Assembly (NCBI GenBank): GCA_035517775.1
Contig: DATIYF010000056.1
Coordinates: 1-24,157 of the forward strand
Direction of reading: 5' to 3'
Length of the DNA stretch: 24,157 nt
From: DATIYF01 sp035517775
Lineage (GTDB): Bacteria > Acidobacteriota > Terriglobia > Terriglobales > Acidobacteriaceae
The translations under genes and the position numbers were made by a program. Shown in pieces: positions 15,701 to 22,935 of this stretch. The first letter of the stretch is position 1. Each line of letters begins with the position of its first letter. Under the pieces are notes generated by a model. The model made no database searches and was not told where the DNA came from. It was given only the letters and a program-made list of their open reading frames with translations.

Positions 15701-16234
15701 CTATTCTTCTTCTTTTTCTTTCTTGCCGGCTTCTTTCCCGTCTTTTTTCTTGTCTTCGGCCGCGGCTTCGGAGTCAACTTTGGCCTGGGCCTCGGCTTCT
15801 TCCATGGCCTTCTTGGTTTCGGCGGCGCGCTTGGCGCGGGCGGCGGCCCGCTTCTCGCGCTTTTCTTCCTGCAGCTTCTCGCTGCCCAGCAGCTCGATGA
15901 AGGCCTTATCGGCGCCATCGCCTTTTTGCCAGCCCGAGCGGATGATGCGGGAGAATCCGCCTTCGCGGTCGCCGAAGCGCGGGCCGATGGTCTCGAACAG
16001 CTTGTTCACGGCCTCGCGGGTCATGAGGTAGGCATGGGCCTGGCGGCGAGCGGCCAAGTCGCCGCGCTTGCCGAGGGTGATCATCTTCTCGACCTGCGGG
16101 CGCATGGCCTTGGCCTTGGGCACCGTGGTCTCAATGCGCTCTTCCATAATGAGCGAGGTGACCAGGTTGCGCAGCAGGGAGCGGCGGTGGGCGGTGGTAC
16201 GTCCCAGTTTGTAGCCTGCAACTTTGTGACGCAT
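15701..16234 (-). CDS. rplQ: 50S ribosomal protein L17
   Basis: This 177-residue protein of the large subunit lies near the peptide exit region. The start MRHKVAGYKLGRTTAHRRSLLRNLVTSLI is the universal L17 N-terminus. The ATG at 16234, with AAGGA 6 nt upstream, is therefore chosen over an in-frame start ten codons earlier. The conserved core runs to about residue 115 (..KGDGADKAFIELLG). The rest is a Lys/Glu/Ala-rich charged tail of about 55 residues (EKREKRAAARAKRAAETKKAMEEAEAQ..), which E. coli L17 does not have in this form and which may be helical or disordered. It is the last gene of the alpha operon, 93 nt after rpoA, with a palindromic repeat in the spacer. Confidence 0.96.
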   Translation of the reverse strand: MRHKVAGYKLGRTTAHRRSLLRNLVTSLIMEERIETTVPKAKAMRPQVEKMITLGKRGDLAARRQAHAYLMTREAVNKLFETIGPRFGDREGGFSRIIRSGWQKGDGADKAFIELLGSEKLQEEKREKRAAARAKRAAETKKAMEEAEAQAKVDSEAAAEDKKKDGKEAGKKEKEEE

Positions 16235-16251
16235 GACGGTTCCTTTTTGCG

Positions 16252-16275
16252 AGAGACGTAGCAAGCTACGTCTCT
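16252..16275. repeat. Palindromic repeat (GAGACGTAGC type) in the rpoA-rplQ spacer
   Basis: AGAGACGTAGC (16252-16262) and GCTACGTCTCT (16265-16275) form an exact 11-bp inverted repeat with a 2-nt centre. It lies directly before the rplQ ribosome-binding site. A second member of the same family is at 23383-23409. Confidence 0.75.
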
Positions 16276-16327
16276 ACGGAGGATGTCTTTCAGCTCCTGC
16301 TCCACAGTTCCCGGTTTTCAGCCTGGA

Positions 16328-17362
<1,035 letters not shown>

Positions 17363-17466
17363 GTCATTCTCCTCCGGCCATGTGGCTCGATGTCACTCGC
17401 TGAGTGGTCCAACTCAGGTCAACGTGAACAAAGGCTGATCTGGCGCGAATGTACTGGACCAAGAAT

Positions 17467-17564
17467 GCAGATCCTTCGACTTGGCGAGCGCTTGCGCGCC
17501 CGCTTCGCTCAGGATGACCGCTGCGGGCTCCCGCTCCGCTCACGCCCGCAAAGCGCGGTCACTT
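17467..17564 (-). repeat. Long copy of a dispersed repeat overlapping the rpsD stop codon
   Basis: Minus strand: starts AAGTGACCGCGCTTTGC at the rpsD stop (TGA inside), then an inverted-repeat arm TGCGGGC / GCCCGCA nested in TGACCGC / GCGGTCA, then GGTCATCCTGAGCGAAGCGG and on to GTCGAAGGATCTGC. The inner part is nearly identical to 19414-19459 after infA, apart from 11 extra bases here. From memory, the GGTCATCCTGAGCGAAG..GTCGAAGGATCT pattern recurs in acidobacterial genomes. Confidence 0.75.
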
Positions 17565-18188
17565 GCTATACAACTCCACAATCAACTGCTCATTGACCGG
17601 CATCTGGATCTCGTCGCGCTTGGGCAGCGAGAGCACCCGGCCCTTGAAATTGTCGCGGTCAACTTCCAGCCAGGTAGGCACGGTCTGATGGCTGGCAAAC
17701 TCCTTGGCCTGCTCCAGCAGCGGCGTCTTGCGGCTGGCTTCGCGGATGGTGATCTCTTCTCCCACGCTCACTTCGTAGGAGGGAATGTTCACCTTACGTC
17801 CGTTGACGGCGACGTGACCGTGGCGCACCAGCTGGCGGGCCTGGCGGCGCGACATGCCGAAGCCCAGGCGGTACACGACGTTATCCAGGCGGCGTTCGAG
17901 TTGCTGCAAGAGCATTTCGCCGGTCACACCCTTGGTGCGGGCGGCCTTTTCGAAATAGTTGCGGAACTGGCCTTCCTGGGTGAAGTACATCCGCTTGGTT
18001 TTCTGTTTTTCGCGCAACTGCAGCCCATAGCCCACGACTTTGGCCTTGCGGTCCTTGCCGTGCTGGCCGGGAGCAAAGTTGCGCTTCTCAATGGGACATT
18101 TGTCGCTGAAACACTTGGCGCCTTTGAGGAAGAGCTTCATGCCCTCGCGGCGGCAAAGACGGCAGACGGGATCGGTATAGCGTGCCAA
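17559..18188 (-). CDS. rpsD: 30S ribosomal protein S4 (TTG start)
   Basis: This 209-residue primary-binding protein of the small subunit nucleates 16S 5'-domain assembly; in other bacteria S4 also represses the alpha operon. The N-terminus MARYTDPVCRLCRREGMKLFLKGAKCFSDKC has the zinc-knuckle Cys9, Cys12, Cys26 and Cys31 of the zinc-containing S4 type. The S4 RNA-binding domain follows (RRLDNVVYRLGFGMSRRQARQLVRHGHVAVNGRKVNIPSYEV). The C-terminus VNEQLIVELYSK is canonical. The start codon is TTG at 18188: the exact family N-terminus and an AGGAG 8 nt before it fix this. TTG is unusual for an abundant r-protein. The stop codon lies inside a dispersed repeat. Confidence 0.98.
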   Translation of the reverse strand: MARYTDPVCRLCRREGMKLFLKGAKCFSDKCPIEKRNFAPGQHGKDRKAKVVGYGLQLREKQKTKRMYFTQEGQFRNYFEKAARTKGVTGEMLLQQLERRLDNVVYRLGFGMSRRQARQLVRHGHVAVNGRKVNIPSYEVSVGEEITIREASRKTPLLEQAKEFASHQTVPTWLEVDRDNFKGRVLSLPKRDEIQMPVNEQLIVELYSK

Positions 18189-18294
18189 GTTTTCTTCTCC
18201 TATTAGATGTCCGGTTTACAGGTTTCGATCCCAAGCAGCCAAAACCGGCCTTGTTGGGAGCCCTGGCTTCACCCTTCGTCCCGGACGAAATCAA

Positions 18295-18361
18295 CTTTCA
18301 GCCTACAACTGTCAGCCTGTCAGCCAAAGCAGCAATCTTGCTGATCGCTGATGGCTGAAAG
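18295..18361. repeat. Inverted repeat built of heptamer-like units, rpsK-rpsD spacer
   Basis: CTTTCAGCC (18295-18303) and GGCTGAAAG (18353-18361) are exact 9-bp arms. Inside are CTGTCAGC twice on one side and GCTGATC-GCTGATG-GCTGAAA on the other, so the hairpin is made of short tandem units. It occupies part of the 176-nt spacer between rpsK and rpsD. Confidence 0.65.
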
Positions 18362-18364
18362 CGG

Positions 18365-18799
18365 TTATACCCTTCTCCGCTTGGGCGGGCGGCAGCCGTT
18401 GTGCGGAATGGGAGTGGCGTCGCGAATCACGCGTACGTCAATGCCCGCCGCGGACAATGCGCGGATGGCCGACTCGCGGCCCGAGCCGGGACCGCTGACC
18501 CGCACTTCCACCGAACGCACCCCATGATCGCGCGCCTGGTTGGCGGCGTTCATGGCGGCCTGCTGGGCGGCGAAGGGGGTGCCCTTGCGCGAGCCGCGGA
18601 AGCCGAGCGAGCCCGAACTCTTCCAGGAGAGCACGTTCCCCGCCGGATCGGAAATGGTCACGATGGTGTTGTTGAACGAGGCCTGGATGTGCGCAATGCC
18701 GAACGGTACGTGCTTGCGCTCCTTTTTCTTGAACTGCTTCTTCTTGCCTTTTTTCTCCGGCGCCGCCGGGCTTCCGGATGCTGCTGGGGTTTTTGCCAT
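18365..18799 (-). CDS. rpsK: 30S ribosomal protein S11
   Basis: This 144-residue protein sits on the platform of the small subunit near the mRNA exit. The conserved core begins GIAHIQASFNNTIVTISDPAGNVLSWKSSG, continues GFRGSRKGTPFAAQQAA and ends GIDVRVIRDATPIPHNGCRPPKRRRV, the canonical terminus. Residues 1-28 are a Lys/Ala/Pro-rich extension common to many S11 proteins. The ATG at 18799 is preceded by AAGG 6 nt upstream. That AAGG is the last unit of the heptamer repeat in the spacer, so a repeat supplies the ribosome-binding site. It stands between rpsM and rpsD as usual. Confidence 0.98.
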   Translation of the reverse strand: MAKTPAASGSPAAPEKKGKKKQFKKKERKHVPFGIAHIQASFNNTIVTISDPAGNVLSWKSSGSLGFRGSRKGTPFAAQQAAMNAANQARDHGVRSVEVRVSGPGSGRESAIRALSAAGIDVRVIRDATPIPHNGCRPPKRRRV

Positions 18800-18803
18800 A
18801 GTT

Positions 18804-18868
18804 AGCCTTTAGCGTTTGGCCCTTAGCTGAAGCCGCGGCGAAAAGCCAACGGCTAACGGCTAAAGGCT
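18804..18868. repeat. Inverted repeat of heptamer units, rpsM-rpsK spacer
   Basis: Arms AGCCTTTAGC (18804-18813) and GCTAAAGGCT (18859-18868) match exactly over 10 bp. The minus-strand 5' arm continues as AGCCTTT-AGCCGTT-AGCCGTT-GGC, an evident 7-base tandem pattern. The whole 73-nt spacer is this element, and its end forms the rpsK ribosome-binding site. Confidence 0.7.
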
Positions 18869-18872
18869 GGTT

Positions 18873-19259
18873 TTATGTTTTTGCCGTCGCTTTCTTGCGG
18901 GTGGCGACGGTGCCTTTGCGTGGACCCTTGCGGGTGCGCGCGTTGGTGTGCGTACGCTGCCCACGCACGGGCAGATTGCGGCGGTGGCGGTATCCGCGGT
19001 AGGAGCCGATCTCGATCAGCCGCTTGATGTTCATCTGCACATCTTTGCGCAGATCGCCTTCCACCATGCCTTCGCCTTCGATGACCTGGCGGATGCGGTT
19101 GACCTCATCCTCGCCCAGGTCCTGGACCTTCTTCATCGGGTCCACCTTGGCCTCGTCGAGAATGCGGGAAGCGCGGGGAACCCCGATGCCGTAAATGTAG
19201 GTGAGCGCGATGAACGAGCGCTTGTTGCGCGGCAGGTCCACGCCAGCAATGCGTGCCAT
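18873..19259 (-). CDS. rpsM: 30S ribosomal protein S13
   Basis: This 128-residue protein of the small-subunit head contacts the P-site tRNA and the 50S bridge. The N-terminus MARIAGVDLPRNKRSFIALTYIYGIG is canonical, with the helix-two-turn-helix region in the middle (GEDEVNRIRQVIEGEGMVEGDLRKDVQMNIKRLIEIGSYRGYRHR). The tail LPVRGQRTHTNARTRKGPRKGTVATRKKA is the tRNA-contacting extension. The ATG at 19259 has AAAAGGA 6 nt upstream. It starts 12 nt after the rpmJ stop. Confidence 0.99.
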   Translation of the reverse strand: MARIAGVDLPRNKRSFIALTYIYGIGVPRASRILDEAKVDPMKKVQDLGEDEVNRIRQVIEGEGMVEGDLRKDVQMNIKRLIEIGSYRGYRHRRNLPVRGQRTHTNARTRKGPRKGTVATRKKATAKT

Positions 19260-19271
19260 AATTATTCCTTT

Positions 19272-19385
19272 TCAGCCTTGGCGCTGCTTGTGTTTGGAGT
19301 TTACGCAGATCACCCGCACCACGCCCTTGCGGTGGATGACCTTGCACTTATCGCAAATTTTCTTTACCGATGCCCGGACTTTCAT
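19272..19385 (-). CDS. rpmJ: 50S ribosomal protein L36
   Basis: This 37-residue protein was found by reading the infA-rpsM gap by hand. It begins MKVRASVKKICDKCKVIHRK and ends RVICVNSKHKQRQG. The zinc ligands of the canonical type are all present: Cys11, Cys14, Cys27 and His32. The length of 37 is typical of the zinc-containing L36. ATG at 19385; the ribosome-binding site may be GGGG a few bases before it, at the end of the repeat that follows infA. The position between infA and rpsM is the conserved one. Confidence 0.97.
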   Translation of the reverse strand: MKVRASVKKICDKCKVIHRKGVVRVICVNSKHKQRQG

Positions 19386-19413
19386 GAAACCCCGCTTTCA
19401 GCTCTTCGCTTTG

Positions 19414-19459
19414 CTCAGAATGACCGCTGCGGGCTCACGCCGGCAAAGCGCGGTCACTT
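19414..19459 (-). repeat. Short copy of the dispersed repeat overlapping the infA stop codon
   Basis: Minus strand AAGTGACCGCGCTTTGC at the infA stop, inverted-repeat arms TGACCGC / GCGGTCA with TGCCGGC / GCCCGCA inside, then ATTCTGAG. It matches 17508-17564 almost base for base except for an 11-base deletion in the hairpin tip and two substitutions. Again TGA of the gene is part of the repeat. Confidence 0.75.
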
Positions 19460-19672
19460 ATAACGATACACAATCCTTCCGCGATTCAGGTCGTAGGGGG
19501 AAAGCTCGACTGCCACTTTGTCGCCGGGCAGAATGCGGATAAAATTCTTGCGCATTTTGCCGGAAACATGGGCCAGCACCTGGTGCTTGTTTTCGAGTTC
19601 CACCCGGAACATGGCGTTGGGCAGCGGCTCGACGACCGTTGCCATAACTTCAATCGCGTCTTCTTTGCTCAT
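19454..19672 (-). CDS. infA: Translation initiation factor IF-1
   Basis: This 72-residue single OB-fold protein binds the 30S A site and cooperates with IF-2 and IF-3. The sequence MSKEDAIEVMATVVEPLPNAMFRVELENKHQVLAHVSGKMRKNFIRILPGDKVAVELSPYDLNRGRIVYRYK covers the whole family at standard length, with the conserved segments HVSGKMRKNFIRILPGD and LNRGRIVYR. ATG at 19672 with a GGGGG run just before it. Its 5' end, from ribosome-binding region through codon 9, is repeated exactly 112 bp upstream, and its stop codon lies in a dispersed repeat. Both ends of this essential gene therefore border repeat-associated rearrangements, while the coding part looks intact. Confidence 0.98.
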   Translation of the reverse strand: MSKEDAIEVMATVVEPLPNAMFRVELENKHQVLAHVSGKMRKNFIRILPGDKVAVELSPYDLNRGRIVYRYK

Positions 19673-19679
19673 TGACCCC
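19646..19679 (-). repeat. 34-bp direct repeat, copy A (true infA start)
   Basis: This copy covers the infA translation start: GGGGTCA, ATG and the first nine codons. The identical 34 bases occur at 19758-19791. The offset is 112 bp and no mismatch was found between the copies. Confidence 0.9.
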
Positions 19680-19784
19680 CTGAAAATGTTCTGCTGCAGA
19701 GATCCCTCGCTGCGCTCGGGATTTCGGCGCGCGGCTCAGACGCCGCGCAAACGCCTCAACTTCAATCGCGTCTTCTTTGCTCAT
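19650..19784 (-). CDS. Possible 44-residue leader ORF made by duplication of the infA start
   Basis: The upstream copy of the infA start provides an ATG (19784) with AAGGGG before it. The frame runs MSKEDAIEV, then EAFARRLSRAPKSRAQRGIS.., and ends at a TGA inside codons 7-8 of the true infA gene. It thus overlaps the infA start in another frame. If translated, it could couple to or interfere with infA initiation. No family similarity is expected beyond the copied nine residues, and it may be only a by-product of the duplication. Confidence 0.3.
   Translation of the reverse strand: MSKEDAIEVEAFARRLSRAPKSRAQRGISAAEHFQGVNEQRRRD
19680..19757. repeat. 78-bp segment between the duplicated infA starts
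   Basis: It contains AGATCCCTCGCTGCGCTCGGGATTTCGG (19699-19726, shown here in part as GATCCCTCGC and GCTCGGGATTTC) and a GC-rich inverted repeat GCGCGGC..GCCGCGC (19728-19747). It resembles small palindromic mobile repeats and is bounded on both sides by the 34-bp repeat. Confidence 0.5.
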
Positions 19785-19791
19785 TGACCCC
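19758..19791 (-). repeat. 34-bp direct repeat, copy B (upstream infA start copy)
   Basis: Identical to 19646-19679. It carries a second ATG (19784-19782) and a ribosome-binding-like AAGGGG. It lies in the 234-nt spacer between map and infA. Confidence 0.9.
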
Positions 19792-19795
19792 TTGT

Positions 19796-19902
19796 GCCGG
19801 CACTCTGCATTCAGCCTTCAGCCCAACCATCGAAACTAGGTGCCCGCTGCGCTCTTCTTCGGCTAAAGCCTGACGAAGGGCTGACTGCTGAGTGCTGACG
19901 GC
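19796..19902. repeat. Imperfect inverted repeat with heptamer arms, map-infA spacer
   Basis: One arm (19796-19824) includes GCCGGCACTCTGC and ATTCAGC-CTTCAGC-CC. The other (19879-19902) is GGCTGACT-GCTGAGT-GCTGACG-GC. The arms are complementary over most of their length with small gaps, and both are built of 7-base units. The region between contains a mixed GC-rich stretch with no gene. Confidence 0.55.
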
Positions 19903-19906
19903 TTGT

Positions 19907-20659
19907 TTACTGCGTCAAAATCACCGGCCCATCCTTGGTCACGGCGACGCAGTGCTCGAAGTGGGCGCTGCAGCTGCCATCGGCAGTGACGGCGGTCCAC
20001 TTATCGTCGAGCACGCGGGTTTCCGGCCGGCCGGAATTCACCATAGGCTCAATGGCCAGCACCATGCCGTCGCGCAGGCGGGCGCCGTGGCCGCGCAGGC
20101 CGAAGTTCGGCACCTGCGGCTCCTCATGCAGGCGGGTGCCGATGCCGTGGCCGACGAACTCGCGCACCACGCTGAAGCCGTTGGCCTCGACATATTCCTG
20201 CACCGCGGCGCCGACATCGCCCACCGAGTTGCCGATGCGCGCCTGCTCGATTCCTTTGTAGAGCGAGGCCTCGGTCACCTGCAGCAGCTTTTCCACCTGC
20301 GGCGGCAGCGAGCCATCCACCGGCACGGTGATGGCAGCGTCGCCGTAGTAGCCATCGAGCACCACGCCGCAATCAATGGAGACGATGTCGCCCGCCTTGA
20401 GCGTGCGCTTTTCCGACGGGATGCCGTGCACAATCTCGTCATTGATCGAGGTGCAAAGCACGCAGGGATAATCGTAGAATCCCTTGAAGGCGGGCTTGGC
20501 CCCGAGCTCCTTGATCTTGCGCTCGGCGGCATGCTCCAGGTCCATGGTGCTGGCTCCGGGCGAGACCAGCGAGCGCACATGATCGAGCACCTGGCGCACC
20601 ATGCGGCCACTGCGCCGCATCTTGTCAATCTCCGCCGCTGATTTGCACACAATCGCCAT
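19907..20659 (-). CDS. map: Methionine aminopeptidase, type I
   Basis: This 250-residue dinuclear metalloprotease removes the initiator Met from nascent chains. The five metal ligands sit at the same places as in E. coli: Asp96 (IVSIDCGVV), Asp107 (GYYGDAAIT), His171 (FVGHGIGTRLHEEP), Glu204 (LAIEPMV) and Glu235 (SAHFEHCVAVT). The substrate-site His is in the CTSINDEIVHGIP segment. It has the short type I form without an N-terminal zinc-finger extension. ATG at 20659, only 3 nt after the adk stop, so translational coupling is likely. The order secY-adk-map-infA is the common spc/alpha junction. Confidence 0.98.
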   Translation of the reverse strand: MAIVCKSAAEIDKMRRSGRMVRQVLDHVRSLVSPGASTMDLEHAAERKIKELGAKPAFKGFYDYPCVLCTSINDEIVHGIPSEKRTLKAGDIVSIDCGVVLDGYYGDAAITVPVDGSLPPQVEKLLQVTEASLYKGIEQARIGNSVGDVGAAVQEYVEANGFSVVREFVGHGIGTRLHEEPQVPNFGLRGHGARLRDGMVLAIEPMVNSGRPETRVLDDKWTAVTADGSCSAHFEHCVAVTKDGPVILTQ

Positions 20660-20662
20660 TCT

Positions 20663-21418
20663 TTATTTCTGTGGCCCGATCTGCGCCGTGCCGCTTGCGG
20701 CGCCACCCTGGGGCGCTTGCGGGATGTGGCCTTCGATCACCTGAAGAATCCGGGCTGCGACCTCTTCCACCGGCAGGTCGCCGCAAACATCCACCAGGCG
20801 GCCCTTCTTCTGATAATACTCTGCCACCGGCCGGGTCTGGCGCTCGTAGGCGGCCAGACGCTCGCGAATCACATCCTCGCGGTCATCATTGCGGGTAACC
20901 AGCTCGGAACCGTCCACGTCGCAGATGCCAGCGACGCGAGGTGGCTGGAAATAGACGTTATAGATGTGCCCCTGGGCGAGACAGGTGCGGCGGCCGGTCA
21001 GCCGGCGGAAAAGGTAATTATAATCCACCGCGATGCGGATCACAATCGGCCAGTGCCGGGCCTTGGGCAATTTGTCAAAGAACTCGCGCTCCAAGAACAT
21101 GTCGAGCCAGCGGGCCTGGGCCGCGGTGCGGGGAAAGCCATCGAGCAGAAAGCCGCGGCGGCAATCGGGCTGGCGCAAGCGCTCCTTGACCATGTCGCAG
21201 ACCAGGTGGTCGGAGACCAGCTCGCCCCGCGCCATGACATCTTTCGCCTGCAACCCCAGGGGCGTGCCGCGCTCGACATCATCCCGCAACAGGTCGCCGG
21301 TCGAAATGTGCGGGATGCCGTAACGGGCGGCGATCCGCTTGGCCTGCGTTCCCTTGCCGGCGCCCGGAGCGCCCAGCAACACAATGGGCCCGACGCTGCG
21401 CGAGGTTTCCTCTGCCAT
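20663..21418 (-). CDS. adk: Adenylate kinase
   Basis: This 251-residue enzyme interconverts ATP + AMP and 2 ADP. The P-loop GAPGAGKGTQ starts at Gly16, followed by HISTGDLLRDDVERGT (AMP site) and LLDGFPRTAAQA. The LID (about 142-175) has RRTCLAQGHIYNVYFQPPRVAGICDVDGSEL. Cys146, Gln149, Cys166 and Asp169 occupy the four positions that are Cys/Cys/Cys/Cys-or-Asp in zinc-binding enzymes, so the zinc site looks partly lost. The ATG at 21418 has GAGG 8 nt upstream and is preferred over an upstream in-frame TTG at 21463. A C-terminal extension of about 20 residues (GHIPQAPQGGAASGTAQIGPQK) goes beyond the usual end. It is 128 nt after secY and 3 nt before map. Confidence 0.97.
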   Translation of the reverse strand: MAEETSRSVGPIVLLGAPGAGKGTQAKRIAARYGIPHISTGDLLRDDVERGTPLGLQAKDVMARGELVSDHLVCDMVKERLRQPDCRRGFLLDGFPRTAAQARWLDMFLEREFFDKLPKARHWPIVIRIAVDYNYLFRRLTGRRTCLAQGHIYNVYFQPPRVAGICDVDGSELVTRNDDREDVIRERLAAYERQTRPVAEYYQKKGRLVDVCGDLPVEEVAARILQVIEGHIPQAPQGGAASGTAQIGPQK

Positions 21419-21516
21419 CGAACGGACCTCGAGCCTCCCGTTGATCTCCAGCTGCGCCCCCAAGCCCGCACCCGCCGGGGGCTACCGCCGATTTCTGCCC
21501 TAAGAACTCTGAGCCC

Positions 21517-21541
21517 CAGGAAACCGCAAACCTGTTTCCTG
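21517..21541. repeat. Inverted repeat after secY
   Basis: CAGGAAAC (21517-21524) and GTTTCCTG (21534-21541) are exact 8-bp arms with a 9-nt loop, starting 5 nt after the secY stop on the minus strand. No U-tract follows, so it is more likely an mRNA stability hairpin than a terminator within the operon. Confidence 0.5.
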
Positions 21542-21546
21542 CAGGG

Positions 21547-22935
21547 TCAAGCCCAGGAGCGGCGGCCGCGTATGCGCCCGCTGCGCTGGCTGAACCCGTC
21601 GTAATGGCGCATGATGAGCTGCGCCTCCACCTGGGTGACCGTATCCATGGCCACGCCCACCACGATCAGCAGGGAAGTGCCGCCAAAATAAAAGGTGACG
21701 CCCAGGCCGTTCGTGACCCAGGTGGGCAATTTTTCAAAAAACCCGCCCAGCGCGCCGGGCAGGTGATTCAGGTGAATACCGGCGATCATCCACTCGGGGA
21801 TGAAGGAAATAATGATCAGGTAAAGCGCGCCCACCAAGGTGATGCGGGTGAGGATCTCGTTAATGTGGTCGGCGGTGCGCTTGCCGGGGCGGATGCCGGG
21901 AATGAAGCCGCCGTACTTGCGCATGTTGTCGGCGACTTCGTTCGGGTTGAAGACGATGGAGACATAGAAATAGGCAAAGAAGATGATGCCTAAAGCATAG
22001 AGCAGGGTGTAAAGGGGCTCGCCCCAGCCCAGGGCATGCATCAGGCCGCCGAAGTAGCGGTTGTCGCGCAAGCCATAGCCGACGGTTTGCGGCAAAGTGA
22101 GAATCGAGGAGGCGAAGATCACGGGCATGACCCCGCCGGCGTTGACCCGCAGAGGCAGGTGGGTGGATTGCCCGCCCATGACCTTGCGTCCTACGACGCG
22201 CTTGGCGTACTGCACCGGAATGCGGCGCTCGGCGCGCTCGACGTAGACGATGAAGGCGACCACGGCGATCATCAGCGCGACCAGCAGGATCATGGCCGGG
22301 GCGGTGAAGGTGCCCCAGGCGTCATTCTTGACCTTGTCATAGAGATCGGCGACGCCGCGCGGCAGGCCAACCACAATGCCGGCGAAGATGAGCAGCGACA
22401 TGCCGTTGCCGATGCCGCGGTCGGTAATCTGCTCGCCCAGCCACATGATGAAGACGCTGCCGGTGGTGAGGGTGAGCATGGTCATCAGAATGAAAGCGGG
22501 GCCGGGGTTGACCACGAAATCGCCGGCCTTGCCCAGGCTGATGGCGATGGCCAGCGACTGCACCGCGCTCAGGCCGAGGGTGAGGTAACGGGTCCACTGG
22601 GTGATCTTCTTGCGGCCCAGCTCGCCTTCTTTCTGCAGCTTGGCCAGCGGCTCATAGACCACGGTGAGCAGCTGCAGAATGATGGAGGCGGTGATATAGG
22701 GCATGATGCCCAGGGCGAAGATGGTAAGGCGGCGCAGCTGGCCGCCAGAAAACAGATCTACGAATCCGAGGAATGAGCCCCGGTTCTGCTCGAAGAACTG
22801 CTGCAGCTTATCGGCATTTACGCCCGGGGTGGGAATGTGCCCGCCCAGGCGATACACCGCCAGCAGCGCCAGGGTGAACAGAATGCGCTTGCGCAGGTCG
22901 GGAATACGAAAGATGTTGGAGAATTTCTCCCACAT
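21547..22935 (-). CDS. secY: Protein translocase subunit SecY
   Basis: This 462-residue channel-forming subunit of the SecYEG translocon in the inner membrane has ten transmembrane helices by hydrophobicity. Signature regions are RILFTLALLAVYRLGGHIPTPGV (TM1 and plug approach), LGIMPYITASIILQLL (TM2), GIGNGMSLLIFAGIV, RRIPVQYAKRVVG in the large cytosolic loop, LPLRVNAGGVMPVIFASSIL, and the conserved FIPGIRPGKRTADHI before the last helices. The ATG overlaps the rplO stop as TAATG, so translation of the two is coupled. The length is usual. Confidence 0.99.
   Translation of the reverse strand: MWEKFSNIFRIPDLRKRILFTLALLAVYRLGGHIPTPGVNADKLQQFFEQNRGSFLGFVDLFSGGQLRRLTIFALGIMPYITASIILQLLTVVYEPLAKLQKEGELGRKKITQWTRYLTLGLSAVQSLAIAISLGKAGDFVVNPGPAFILMTMLTLTTGSVFIMWLGEQITDRGIGNGMSLLIFAGIVVGLPRGVADLYDKVKNDAWGTFTAPAMILLVALMIAVVAFIVYVERAERRIPVQYAKRVVGRKVMGGQSTHLPLRVNAGGVMPVIFASSILTLPQTVGYGLRDNRYFGGLMHALGWGEPLYTLLYALGIIFFAYFYVSIVFNPNEVADNMRKYGGFIPGIRPGKRTADHINEILTRITLVGALYLIIISFIPEWMIAGIHLNHLPGALGGFFEKLPTWVTNGLGVTFYFGGTSLLIVVGVAMDTVTQVEAQLIMRHYDGFSQRSGRIRGRRSWA

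Noticed and set aside
17363..19906. Spacers of the ribosomal operon as a CRISPR array or hidden tRNA genes
   Set aside because: Repeats are few, of several families and not regularly spaced with unique spacers; no cloverleaf with a TTCGA-type arm and acceptor stem could be found.
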